Below, piece after piece: positions 33,871 through 42,073 of a stretch of DNA of 64,000 nucleotides. Made by a program: the position numbers and the translations under genes. The notes beneath the pieces were generated by a model. That model ran no database searches. It saw nothing but the letters and a program-made list of their open reading frames with translations, and was not told the origin of the DNA. The stretch comes from Planktomarina sp. (GTDB lineage: Bacteria; Pseudomonadota; Alphaproteobacteria; Rhodobacterales; Rhodobacteraceae). The first letter of the stretch is position 1, and each line of letters begins with the position of its first letter. Location: contig JAHDDS010000001.1 in NCBI GenBank assembly GCA_020629235.1, positions 91,399 to 155,398 of the forward strand. Direction: 5' to 3'.

Positions 33871-35133
33871 ATGGCTGAACCTGGACAGTACAGATACATC
33901 CCGCCCCAACCGCCGGTTCATTTTACATGCGGCTGGCTTGCAGGCTTTGGCGCTTTGTTCGGGCTGGCCACAGCCCAGGGCAACACCGCCACCATGATCC
34001 CCTTTGCCCTGATCGGGGCTGTGCTGTTTGCCGTCTTTGCTTTTGGCATCACCCGCATGGGGGACCGGCCTTTGCCCGCCGGGTTAATCGGCGCGGCGGC
34101 ATTCTTCACCGTAGGGGCAGCTTTGATTTCGGTACCTTACGGGCTGTTGATGGGCATCGTGGGATATATTGCCGGGCGCATGGTCTGTTGGCTGCATTCG
34201 GGGCGATACAGACTAAATACGCCGCCCTATGCCACCAGCCGCCAGGTGCTGTGGTTTTACGGGTTTCGCTGCATTTGCGGGCTGATCTTTTTGTTCCTGA
34301 TCACGCCAATCATCATTCTGATCCCGCTAAGCTTTAACCAACAACCGTACTTCAGCTTTACGGCTGGGATGTTGGCGCTGGACCCGGAAGCCTATTCCCT
34401 GCGGTGGTACTGGGACATTCTGAAAAACGGCATGGCCGCGCCCGAGGCGACAACGGGCTGGTGGGCCGACATGTGGGCCAACGCCCAATGGGTGCGCGGC
34501 ATCAAGAACAGCTTCTTTTACGGGTTCTGGGCGACGTTGCTGGCCACGGCTGTGGGCACATTGGCGGCCATCGGTCTGTCATCGTCAGACATGCCCTGGC
34601 GGCGGCCCATCATGGCGCTTTTGATTTCGCCCATGGTGGTGCCATTGGTGATCACGGGGTCGGGCCTGTTCTTTTTCTTCAGTCAAATTGGCTGGGCCAA
34701 GCAAGGCGACATTCGCGGCGATTTGGCCATCATCCTGGCCCACGCTGCCCTTGGCACGCCTTTTGTGATCATCACGGTGACGGCCACGTTGTCTGGGTTC
34801 GACAAGTCCCTGACGCGGGCGGCCGCCAACATGGGGGCGGGGCCTGTGCGCACGTTCTTCAAGGTGCAGATGCCACTGATCACACCGGGGGTGATTTCGG
34901 GGGCGCTGTTCGCCTTTATCACCAGCTTTGACGAGGTTGTTGTGGTGCTGCAACTGGCCGACGTGCGCCAACGCACCATCCCGCGGCAAATGTTCAGCGG
35001 CATACGCGAACAGATCAGCCCGACAATTCTGGCGGTGGCGACGATCTTGGTGATCATCTCTATCGCATTGTTGACAGTGGTGGAGTTGCTGCGCCGCCGG
35101 TCTGAACGCATGCGCGGGGTCACACCATCCTGA
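33871..35133 (+). CDS. ABC transporter permease, PotC-like with extra N-terminal membrane segments
   Basis: A 420-residue permease, about 150 residues longer than PotC. Three to four additional hydrophobic segments (about residues 14-110) precede the first canonical helix (about 130, CGLIFLFLITPIIILIPLSF). The core has the EAA-like loop LTRAAANMGAGPVRTFFKVQ (about 312-331) and GALFAFITSFDEVVV. It follows the PotB-like gene by six bases, completing an ATPase-binding protein-permease-permease operon. The added helices may pair with the enlarged loop of the partner permease. Confidence 0.87.
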   Translation: MAEPGQYRYIPPQPPVHFTCGWLAGFGALFGLATAQGNTATMIPFALIGAVLFAVFAFGITRMGDRPLPAGLIGAAAFFTVGAALISVPYGLLMGIVGYIAGRMVCWLHSGRYRLNTPPYATSRQVLWFYGFRCICGLIFLFLITPIIILIPLSFNQQPYFSFTAGMLALDPEAYSLRWYWDILKNGMAAPEATTGWWADMWANAQWVRGIKNSFFYGFWATLLATAVGTLAAIGLSSSDMPWRRPIMALLISPMVVPLVITGSGLFFFFSQIGWAKQGDIRGDLAIILAHAALGTPFVIITVTATLSGFDKSLTRAAANMGAGPVRTFFKVQMPLITPGVISGALFAFITSFDEVVVVLQLADVRQRTIPRQMFSGIREQISPTILAVATILVIISIALLTVVELLRRRSERMRGVTPS

Positions 35134-35150
35134 TGGTCCGGCCCCATTGA

Positions 35151-35168
35151 CCGGCCCTGGCGGGCCGG
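35151..35168 (+). terminator. GC hairpin after the first importer operon
   Basis: CCGGCCC (35151-35157) pairs with GGGCCGG (35162-35168) around TGGC, 17 bases after the permease stop. No T-run follows directly; copy D of the dispersed element with a run of seven T lies 40 bases further on. Confidence 0.4.
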
Positions 35169-35208
35169 GCAAGATGTTGTGTCACCCCCATCCGGGGATG
35201 ACGTGTGT

Positions 35209-35248
35209 GCCTTCGGCGAAGGTATTTTTTTCTCAAAGTGAAGAAGGG
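35209..35248 (+). repeat. Copy D of the dispersed hairpin-GTATTT element
   Basis: CCTTCGGCGAAGG (35210-35222) is a perfect hairpin with a GGC loop, followed by TATTTTTTTCTCAAAGTGAA and GAAGG. It matches copy F at 49379 almost base for base outside a four-base window. Hairpin plus T-run would work as a terminator for the + strand; it lies between convergent genes. Confidence 0.75.
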
Positions 35249-35263
35249 AGTGTTTGGCAGATG

Positions 35264-36382
35264 TCAGGCGATAACCATGATGTCGCGGGCCACGGGGGTG
35301 GACAGCCAGTCTGCGCCAGTTGCTGTCACCACCACGTTTTCTTCGCAAACCAGAAGTTTGCCTGGGGCGATTTCGATGCTGGGTTCCAGGGTTAAGACCA
35401 TGCCGGGGACCAGTTCTGTATGGTCCTGGGCTGTCAGGCTGGGCCATTCTGTCAAAGACATGCCAAGTCCGTGCCCCAACCGACCTGTTTCGGTGGCCCC
35501 CACGATATCTGCCATGGCGCGCCACAGGTCGCTGGCTTTGGCCCCCGGTTTTGTGGCGGCAAATGCGGCTTGGGTGGCGTCAAACAGGGCGTTGTGTCCC
35601 GTGGCCACCTGCGTTTGGGGCGGCCCAATGGACCAGTTTCGGTCGAAATCGCAAAAGTAACCGTCGTGGACCAAGCCTGTGTCCAACATCAGGACGTCGC
35701 CGTTTTGCAAGGGCGTGTCTGATGCCGGGGATATCACGTCGCCGTAGCCATGTTGGTCCGCAGCCCCCGCCAGATATGGCACCCAGTCCGCCCCCGCGTG
35801 CAGGCACGCTGACTGAAAGTCGCGATACACTTGGGACACCAAAGCGCCAGGTTGGGCGAAGCTGGGCACTTGGGCAAATGCCGCGTCCGCAATGGCGCAG
35901 GCTTTGCGGATCTTGGCAATTTCAGCGTCTGATTTCACCAGACGCAATCGGCGCACAATCCCCGCGTCATCGCGAATGGGGTGTGCGGCATTCAGTTTTG
36001 CCCAGTCGGCCAAGGGCATGCGCAGGCTGGATTGCTGGCCCATGGGGGTCCCGACCGTTGGAAACTGGGCCAGCGCGTCGATCAACAGGGACACCCCTTC
36101 GTCTTCGGGTTGCGGCGCGGGCCAGGTGCGAATGTCTTTGATGCCGTGGCTGGCCATAAGTTCCGCGCCGATGGACGGGATCACGGCGATGGGGTCGCCC
36201 AAAGCCGGGACCACCAAAAACCAGGGCCGACACGGGCTTTCCCAAAACCGCGTCAGGTATCCTGTGAAATACCGCACCTCTGGTTCCGTGGTCAAAAGCA
36301 AGGCGTCCAACCCGGCCTGGGACATCATGGTTTGGGCGCGCTTGATCCGTGCGGCGTATTCTTCTTTTGCAAAGACAGTCAT
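35264..36382 (-). CDS. M24-family (Xaa-Pro peptidase/creatinase-like) hydrolase
   Basis: A 372-residue protein with a creatinase-type N-terminal domain (about 1-140) and a pita-bread M24 domain. Metal ligands are apparent: Asp in VLMLDTGLVHDGYFCDFDRN (two Asp, about 228-247), His in GRLGHGLGMSLTEWPSL (about 302-318), Glu in TLEPSIEI (about 331) and Glu in VCEENVVV (about 346). The LTEWPSL segment is seen in creatinases and ectoine hydrolase (DoeA/EutD) more than in true prolidases. It overlaps the PLP-lyase gene by four bases, so the pair acts together, perhaps on a cyclic or guanidino osmolyte. Confidence 0.8.
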   Translation of the reverse strand: MTVFAKEEYAARIKRAQTMMSQAGLDALLLTTEPEVRYFTGYLTRFWESPCRPWFLVVPALGDPIAVIPSIGAELMASHGIKDIRTWPAPQPEDEGVSLLIDALAQFPTVGTPMGQQSSLRMPLADWAKLNAAHPIRDDAGIVRRLRLVKSDAEIAKIRKACAIADAAFAQVPSFAQPGALVSQVYRDFQSACLHAGADWVPYLAGAADQHGYGDVISPASDTPLQNGDVLMLDTGLVHDGYFCDFDRNWSIGPPQTQVATGHNALFDATQAAFAATKPGAKASDLWRAMADIVGATETGRLGHGLGMSLTEWPSLTAQDHTELVPGMVLTLEPSIEIAPGKLLVCEENVVVTATGADWLSTPVARDIMVIA

Positions 36383-37422
36383 TCTGGGCCCTCCGACAGG
36401 ACCACCAAAACGGTCGAACTTTCGGTCAATCCCAAGTCCGCGCCCTGTGCTGCAAGAAGCCCGGCCAAGCCAGCAGCGCCCGATGGGGTGGATGGCATGC
36501 CGTGGGCGGCCGCAGCAGCTGCGCCAGCGTGGCCTTCGTCTTCGGTGATCAGCATGAAATCATCCGCGTCGCGGGCCAAGCCCTTTAAAGCAATCAGCGA
36601 CGCTTCTTTGCAATCAAGCCGGCCCATGGCGCTGACCGGTCCGGTGCTGGCTTTGAAGTCACCGGCTGCAATGGCGACATGCAGGGCAGGGGCTGCGGCA
36701 GGTTCCACCACGATGATGCGGGGGGCCTGTCCCCAAACATCGCGCACTTTGGCCGCGCAGGCCCCGGCCAGGCCGCCGACACCGGCTTGCAAAAACACGT
36801 GGGTGGGTGGGGGCATTTGGTCGTGGGCTTCGGCCATGATCAAAGAATACCCTTCCATCACGCGCCAGGGCAAATCGGTGTATCCGGGCCAGGCGGTATC
36901 GGACAAAAGCACCCAACCGTTGTCGCGCGCGGCATGTTCGGCCGCTTTCAGGCTGTCTTCATAGATGGCCCCGGCGCGCGCCACGTCTGCGCCCATGGAC
37001 CGCAACCGATCAGCAAATGGCTCTGGCACTGTTTCGGCCAAATAAATTACCGCTTTGGCCCCCACTTTTGCAGCACCTGCAGCCAAGCTGATGCCGTGGT
37101 TGCCCGCACTGGCGGTCACAAAGGTCACGCTTGACACGTCTTGGTCTTGGGCCATGCGCGCAATGACATATGCCGCCCCCAGGGCTTTGAAACTGCCCAA
37201 GCCCCCCCGTGGGCGTTCGTCCTTTACAAAGACTTGGCCCACCCCACAGTCTGCGGCCAACCTGGGCAAATTCACCATCGGTGTGGGGTCTGCGCCAAAC
37301 AGCGGGGCAAAAACGGCGTGCACGGCATCTGATGCAACAGACGGGGCAGGGACATCGACCAAGGTCGGCACATCCAAGCCTGCGGGGCGGTGGGGGTTGG
37401 GCAGGGTTTCCATGGACCCCAT
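36379..37422 (-). CDS. Fold-type II PLP enzyme, diaminopropionate ammonia-lyase/threonine dehydratase-like
   Basis: A 347-residue enzyme. The Schiff-base Lys is in GGLGSFKALGAAY (about residue 79), the substrate loop is TASAGNHGISLAAGA (about 104-118) and the PLP-phosphate loop is LQAGVGGLAGACA (about 226-238). It is shorter than standard diaminopropionate ammonia-lyase (about 400 residues). It probably performs a beta-elimination releasing ammonia. ATG 37422 or 37413 are both possible. It is the first gene of a two-gene operon with the M24 hydrolase and is divergent from the DUF1989 gene. Confidence 0.8.
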   Translation of the reverse strand: MGSMETLPNPHRPAGLDVPTLVDVPAPSVASDAVHAVFAPLFGADPTPMVNLPRLAADCGVGQVFVKDERPRGGLGSFKALGAAYVIARMAQDQDVSSVTFVTASAGNHGISLAAGAAKVGAKAVIYLAETVPEPFADRLRSMGADVARAGAIYEDSLKAAEHAARDNGWVLLSDTAWPGYTDLPWRVMEGYSLIMAEAHDQMPPPTHVFLQAGVGGLAGACAAKVRDVWGQAPRIIVVEPAAAPALHVAIAAGDFKASTGPVSAMGRLDCKEASLIALKGLARDADDFMLITEDEGHAGAAAAAAHGMPSTPSGAAGLAGLLAAQGADLGLTESSTVLVVLSEGPE

Positions 37423-37522
37423 CCAACCGGATTCTTTGCGTCACAAACCCCGCGAAATCGACATTGTGCGCACGGGCAACGCCGCTTAACGTCCACGCGA
37501 CGCAACCCAAGGGTCCCATACT

Positions 37523-38386
37523 ATGAAACTGTCTGAACCGCGCCATCCTGCCCCGTCTGATGCCGATGCCCGGCGCGCGGTGCCGGTGCGGGTCTGTTAC
37601 CCCATTGATACGGTGCCGCATGTGGATTTATCCGCCGCCCGGACTGCCCGCGCCAGCGCCACAAAAGTGGCAGAGGTTTTGGTCCCCCCGCGCAATGCCC
37701 GGTGCATCGACGTGCCCGTGGGCCACTTTTTGCGCATCAGCAGTGTGGATGGGCCCCAAGTGGGCGATTTGAACCTGTGGAAGACCGACAACATCGCCGA
37801 ACGGTTCTTTTCTGGCAAGACCCGGGCATTATACGGCACCCATGTCAGCACGGGCGATCAGCTGTTTTCGAACCTGCCGTATCTGCGGTCCTTGGCCACC
37901 ATCACAGACGACAGTTTGGATTGGTACGGGTATGACCCGGACGGCGGTTCGGTGCATGATGTCATTGGCACCCGGTGCGATCCCTATACCGGGCGTTTGC
38001 TGTCGGGGGGCGACTATCACCACTGTTGCCATTCCAACCTGTCGCGCGCGGTGGCCGACCACTTTGGCCTGCCGCTGGACCAGGCTGAATTGCAGGTGCA
38101 CGATGTGTTAAATGTGTTCATGTTGACGGGATTTACCCGCGACACCCAGCAGTATTTCATGAAGGCAAGCCCGGTGCGCCCGGGCGATTACTTGGAAATG
38201 CAGGCAGGCACGAACATCACCGCTGGCTTGTCAGCGTGTCCCGGTGGCGATTGCGGTGATGAACATTCGTCAGATGTGGCGGCCTGCCACCCGCTGTTGA
38301 TGGAGGTGTTTGCCCCCGCGGCCCCCCACCTGGCGGATTTCCAAGAAAGCCAACCCAGCCCCTATGATCGGACCCACGGGCGCTAG
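37523..38386 (+). CDS. DUF1989 (urea carboxylase-associated) family protein
   Basis: A 287-residue protein of the DUF1989 family, which accompanies urea carboxylase/allophanate hydrolase and guanidine-degradation genes elsewhere. Conserved features: VPVGHFLRISSVDGPQVGDL (about 65-84), THVSTGDQLFSNLPYL (about 109), YHHCCHSNL (Cys/His cluster, about 168-176), MTINVF-like VLNVFMLTGF and ACPGGDCGDE (about 239). The Cys/His pattern suggests a metal site. No urea carboxylase is nearby. It ends in a 4-base stop overlap (CTAG) with the FGE gene. Confidence 0.8.
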   Translation: MKLSEPRHPAPSDADARRAVPVRVCYPIDTVPHVDLSAARTARASATKVAEVLVPPRNARCIDVPVGHFLRISSVDGPQVGDLNLWKTDNIAERFFSGKTRALYGTHVSTGDQLFSNLPYLRSLATITDDSLDWYGYDPDGGSVHDVIGTRCDPYTGRLLSGGDYHHCCHSNLSRAVADHFGLPLDQAELQVHDVLNVFMLTGFTRDTQQYFMKASPVRPGDYLEMQAGTNITAGLSACPGGDCGDEHSSDVAACHPLLMEVFAPAAPHLADFQESQPSPYDRTHGR

Positions 38387-39315
38387 GGGTCGAACACCAC
38401 GCGAAAGCCCATGTGGCTGGTGGCACTGTCGGGCGTGTTGCCGGTGCGCGCGGCGATGCGGTACCGGGTGCAGTAACTTTCGTGGCACAAGAAACTGCCG
38501 CCTTTGATGACTTTGTGATGGGCCATGGTGGCGGCGTGGGCCTTGGCCGCTTTGGACAGGGACCGCACCCGGAAATCGTCCGCCGTCCAATCCCAAACAT
38601 TGCCCGCCATATTGAACAAACCGTATCCATTGGGGGCGTAAGACTGGGCGGGGGCGGTTGCATCGTGTCCGTCCGCGCCGGTGTTTTGGGTTGGAAAGCG
38701 CCCTTGCCAAATGTTGCAAGGAAAATGATCGCGATCATTGGGGGCTTTGTCCCCCCACGGGTACGTGACGTTCCCCAGCCCGCCGCGCGCGGCATGTTCC
38801 CATTCCGCTTCTGTGGGCAATCGGCCGCCGCACCATGCAGCGAACGCCATTGCGTCATGCCAAGATACTTGCACCACGGGGTGATCTTCCGGGGCTTGGT
38901 CCCCGCCTGGGCCGTGGGCATCGCGCCAGTTTGCGCCATCCACCCTGCGCCACCATTGCGCGCCGTCAATGCCGTGGGTCTTGCCAACTGATTGCGGAAC
39001 ATGGGCGTGAAACACGAAGGACCAGCCGAAGGTTTCTGCTTCTGTGACATATCCTGTGGCTTCAACGAAGGCAGCGAAGGCCGCCCGCGTCACAGACGTG
39101 GCCCCCATGCGAAACGGCTTCAGCCGCACGCTGCGTTGGGGGCCTTCCCCGTCAACTTTGATCACGGGCTGTTGGGTGCCCACCAATGCCTTGCCGCCTG
39201 GAATGTCGACCACAGGCCCAAGATAGGGCCCTTCGCCGGGTTCACAGTTTTCCGCAGCCCCCGGCAATTGGGTGCCGCCCGTCCGTTCGGGCGCGCAACA
39301 GGCTTTGCCGTTCAT
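38383..39315 (-). CDS. Formylglycine-generating enzyme (SUMF1/FGE family)
   Basis: A 310-residue FGE-sulfatase-domain protein. Conserved elements include HPVVQVSWHDAMAFAAWCGG (about 141-160), LPTEAEWEHAARGG (about 163-176), MAGNVWDWTADDF (about 236) and the active-site pair GGSFLCHESYCTRYRIAAR (about 273-291). Those two Cys, five residues apart, match the copper-binding catalytic Cys of true FGEs rather than EgtB-like proteins. The enzyme oxidises a sulfatase Cys to formylglycine. No sulfatase gene lies in this window, so its client is elsewhere. Confidence 0.87.
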   Translation of the reverse strand: MNGKACCAPERTGGTQLPGAAENCEPGEGPYLGPVVDIPGGKALVGTQQPVIKVDGEGPQRSVRLKPFRMGATSVTRAAFAAFVEATGYVTEAETFGWSFVFHAHVPQSVGKTHGIDGAQWWRRVDGANWRDAHGPGGDQAPEDHPVVQVSWHDAMAFAAWCGGRLPTEAEWEHAARGGLGNVTYPWGDKAPNDRDHFPCNIWQGRFPTQNTGADGHDATAPAQSYAPNGYGLFNMAGNVWDWTADDFRVRSLSKAAKAHAATMAHHKVIKGGSFLCHESYCTRYRIAARTGNTPDSATSHMGFRVVFDP

Positions 39316-39334
39316 GGATTGTCCTTACCCCGTC

Positions 39335-39368
39335 ATTCACAAGGGTAAATACCTTCGCTGGCGGCATC
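39335..39368 (-). repeat. Degenerate copy E of the dispersed GTATTT element
   Basis: On the minus strand: CCAGCGAAGGTATTTACCCT then TGTGAATGA. The GCGAAGGTATTT core and the TGTGAATG tail resemble copies D and F, but the hairpin is lost. It lies in the 113-base gap between the SDR gene and the FGE gene. Confidence 0.4.
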
Positions 39369-39428
39369 CGTCATCCCCTGATGGGAACGCCTGGACAATT
39401 GGCCCGCAAATGCACGGGCCGGAAAGCC

Positions 39429-40127
39429 TTATACACTGTGGGTCAGGCCGCCATCCACCCGCAGATTTTGCCCGGTGATATAGCTGGACCGGTCAGAGGC
39501 CAAAAACACAATCGCCTCCGACAATTCGCGGACATCTGCATAGCGGTCCATGGGGATGCGATCCAAACGGTCCTGTTTTTCGGGCAGCGAATTTATGAAA
39601 CCGGGCAGGATATTGTTCATCCGCACGCGTTGGCTTGCGTGTTTGTCAGCGTAGAGTTTTGCAAACCCCGCCAGACCGGCGCGGAAAATGGCCGAGGTGG
39701 GGAAATCCGGATCGGGTTCGAACGCCGCGAAGGTCGAAATGTTCACGATGGAACCCGCGCCTTGTTTGGCCATGATTGGGGTCACCAAGCGGGCCATGCG
39801 GATGACGTTCAAAAGATAGTAGTCCATCCCCAAGTGCCAGTCTTCGTCGCTGATATCCAAGATGTCGCCTTTGGGGCCGTGACCTGTGTTGTTTACAACA
39901 GCGTCAATGCGGCCAAACCGGTCCATTGTGGCATCCACAAAAGTCTTCAGGTCAGCCGGTTTCAAAACAGACCCCGTGACCCCGACCCCGCCCAAAGACT
40001 TGGCCAATGCCTCGCCCTTGCCGGAAGACGACATCACCGCAACGTCAAACCCGTCGTCTTTCAGGGCCCGGGCCGCGTCGGCCCCGATGCCACTGCCACC
40101 GCCCACAATCATGGCAACTTTGGTCAT
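39429..40127 (-). CDS. SDR-family oxidoreductase lacking the canonical YxxxK
   Basis: A 232-residue Rossmann protein: GGGSGIGADAARAL (residues 9-22), VNNTGHGPKGD (about 78) and a C-terminal YITGQNLRVDGGLTHS, as in classical SDRs. The usual catalytic Tyr-x-x-x-Lys is replaced by Ser145-A-I-F-Arg149 (segment FPTSAIFRAGLAGFAK), while the catalytic Ser (NIS, 131) remains. It may use altered chemistry or be a non-redox paralogue. It follows the OYE gene by 18 bases and is the last gene of the hyuA-led operon. Confidence 0.82.
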   Translation of the reverse strand: MTKVAMIVGGGSGIGADAARALKDDGFDVAVMSSSGKGEALAKSLGGVGVTGSVLKPADLKTFVDATMDRFGRIDAVVNNTGHGPKGDILDISDEDWHLGMDYYLLNVIRMARLVTPIMAKQGAGSIVNISTFAAFEPDPDFPTSAIFRAGLAGFAKLYADKHASQRVRMNNILPGFINSLPEKQDRLDRIPMDRYADVRELSEAIVFLASDRSSYITGQNLRVDGGLTHSV

Positions 40128-40145
40128 GGTTTTTCAGTCCTTCTG

Positions 40146-41231
40146 TCAGGCCACCACGTGGTTTTGGTGGGGCATATGGGGTTTAGGGTCGACGCCCAGG
40201 GCCTGGGCTGCGTGGACCGCCCAAAACGGGTCGTCCAACATCGCGCGGCCCAGCAGGGCGATATCGGCGGTTCCGTTTTCGATCAGCGCGTTGGCTTGGT
40301 CGGCTTGGGTGATGTATCCGACGGCGCAGGTCACCAGGCCTGTCGCTTCCCGCATTTGGCCCGCCAGGCCCACTTGGTCTGCCGTGCGTTCCCCGATGCT
40401 TGCGCGGGCGGCAGGCGTGGCACCACCCCCCGAACAGTCGATCACATCGACGCCGCGGTCTTTCAGCCAGTGGGCAATCTGGATGTTTTCTTCGATGCCG
40501 TGCCCGCCTTCGATCCAATCATGGGCAGACAGGCGGGTGGCCAACGGCAGGTGGTCCGGCCACACAGCCCGCACGGCTTCGACCGTTTCCAACAAGAACC
40601 GCGCCCGCCCGCGCAAATCGCCGCCGTACGCATCGTTGCGCCGGTTCACCAGCGGGGTCAGAAAGGAATGCAACAGATACCCATGGGCCGCGTGGACCTC
40701 CAACAGGTCATAACCTGCGTCCAAGGCACGTTTGGCCGCTGCCACAAACTGCGCGGTGACCGCGTGAATGTCGTCTTCAGACATGGCCTGGGGCTGCTTC
40801 CAAAGCCGGGTACCGTCAGGATCAAAGACCTGATCCGTGGGGCCTTGGGTGGGCCAACCGCCTGCGTCGTCGGCCAAAGACGCGCCGCCGTCCCATGGGG
40901 CCGCGGCACTGCCTTTGCGCCCTGAATGGCCAATTTGAACGGCGGGCACAGCGCCCATGGATTTGATGAACGCGTTGATGGCCGCGGCGGCAGCAACCTG
41001 GGTGTCATTCCACAATCCCGTGCAGCCTGGGCTGATCCGTCCTTCGGGCGAAACGGCGGTGGCTTCGCAAAAGATAAGTCCAGCCCCGCCCATGGCCCGG
41101 GCCCCCAAATGGGTGCTGTGCCAATCATTCATCACCCCGTCCACTGCGGAATACTGGCACATGGGCGACACGCCCACGCGGTTTTTCAGCGTCACGCTTT
41201 TGATGGTTAAGGGCGAAAACAGCGCGCTCAA
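40146..41231 (-). CDS. Old Yellow Enzyme, YqjM/NamA-like NADH:flavin oxidoreductase
   Basis: A 361-residue FMN TIM-barrel enzyme that reduces activated C=C bonds or removes N-methyl groups in related families. The Cys of SPMCQYSAVDG (about residue 25) marks the YqjM/thermophilic-like class. HAAHGYLLHSFLTPLVNRRN (about 179-198) carries active-site residues, and QIGHSGRKGS (about 98) and LLGRAMLDDPFW (about 329) bind FMN. It overlaps the upstream gene by four bases. The substrate is unknown. Confidence 0.9.
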   Translation of the reverse strand: MSALFSPLTIKSVTLKNRVGVSPMCQYSAVDGVMNDWHSTHLGARAMGGAGLIFCEATAVSPEGRISPGCTGLWNDTQVAAAAAINAFIKSMGAVPAVQIGHSGRKGSAAAPWDGGASLADDAGGWPTQGPTDQVFDPDGTRLWKQPQAMSEDDIHAVTAQFVAAAKRALDAGYDLLEVHAAHGYLLHSFLTPLVNRRNDAYGGDLRGRARFLLETVEAVRAVWPDHLPLATRLSAHDWIEGGHGIEENIQIAHWLKDRGVDVIDCSGGGATPAARASIGERTADQVGLAGQMREATGLVTCAVGYITQADQANALIENGTADIALLGRAMLDDPFWAVHAAQALGVDPKPHMPHQNHVVA

Positions 41232-42073
41232 GACTTTGCCTTTTCATCGACGGCGTTCATGAAAGCCAAGCCGGATTGGCCCAATTCTGTCTTTGCAAAT
41301 ACGCCGCCGTATTTGACTTGGGCAGGATCGGTCCTGTCCGGCGCGTCAGCATTGGCAAAGATTTCCGCAGCATAGTCTTCTGCATTGTCCTGGGGGCGGT
41401 ATCCCAAATGTGCGGCCCCGTCATTGTTCAGCGCGGCACGGGTGTTGTTGGAAATGCCATACACCACCGTCACATCCACCACTGGGGTGGTGATGGACGC
41501 CACCACCAAGCGGATCAAATCATCCACGGACAACCAAGCCTGCAAGGACCGCGGCCCATTGGGGGCGGCACAGGAATAGATGCGCATACATACCGCTTCG
41601 ATGCCTTCTTTGTTCCAATAAAGCTTGGCACAGTCTTCCGCGAAACACTTGGCCAAACCATAATAACTGTCGGGGTTGTGGGGGGCATCGACGCCGATGT
41701 TGTCGCTGATCCGGTGAAGCCCAACCGCATGAATGGATGAAGCATAGACCACACGACGCACGCCTTGAATGCGGGCCGCTTCCCAAATGTTAAACGACCC
41801 GATCAAGTTGGCGTGCAGGATGGCAGTCCAAGGCGCTTCGTCGCCGATGGCCCCGAAATGCACCACCATGTCCGCGCCTTCCAACAGGGGCGTCACTTGG
41901 TCCAACACACCCAAGTCGGCGGCAACATAGGTTTCGTTGGGGGCCAAGTTTTCGATCCCCTTGGCGATGTCGGTGGACACCAATTCTTCGCACATGCCAG
42001 CAAGCGTTTCGCGCAGATATCCGCCCAAACGACCAGCAGCACCGGTCAGCACAAGTTTCTTCAGTTTCATCAA
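41228..42073 (-). CDS. NAD-dependent epimerase/dehydratase, uronate dehydrogenase-like
   Basis: A 281-residue extended SDR. TGAAGRLGGYLRETLAG (about residues 9-25) binds NAD, SSIHAVGLHRISDN (about 111) supplies the catalytic Ser, and YYGLAKCFAEDCAKLYWNKE (about 134-153) supplies the YxxxK. The LRIYS/C and SVDDLIRLVVASI pattern resembles uronate dehydrogenase, which makes aldarolactones from hexuronates. Because no other uronate-pathway gene is nearby, its substrate here may be different. ATGA overlaps on both sides place it in the hyuA-led operon. Confidence 0.75.
   Translation of the reverse strand: MMKLKKLVLTGAAGRLGGYLRETLAGMCEELVSTDIAKGIENLAPNETYVAADLGVLDQVTPLLEGADMVVHFGAIGDEAPWTAILHANLIGSFNIWEAARIQGVRRVVYASSIHAVGLHRISDNIGVDAPHNPDSYYGLAKCFAEDCAKLYWNKEGIEAVCMRIYSCAAPNGPRSLQAWLSVDDLIRLVVASITTPVVDVTVVYGISNNTRAALNNDGAAHLGYRPQDNAEDYAAEIFANADAPDRTDPAQVKYGGVFAKTELGQSGLAFMNAVDEKAKS

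Noticed and set aside
39186..40925. 579-codon open frame on the + strand
   Set aside because: Antisense to FGE, SDR and OYE genes with intact active sites; low-complexity His/Gly-rich translation typical of a shadow frame.
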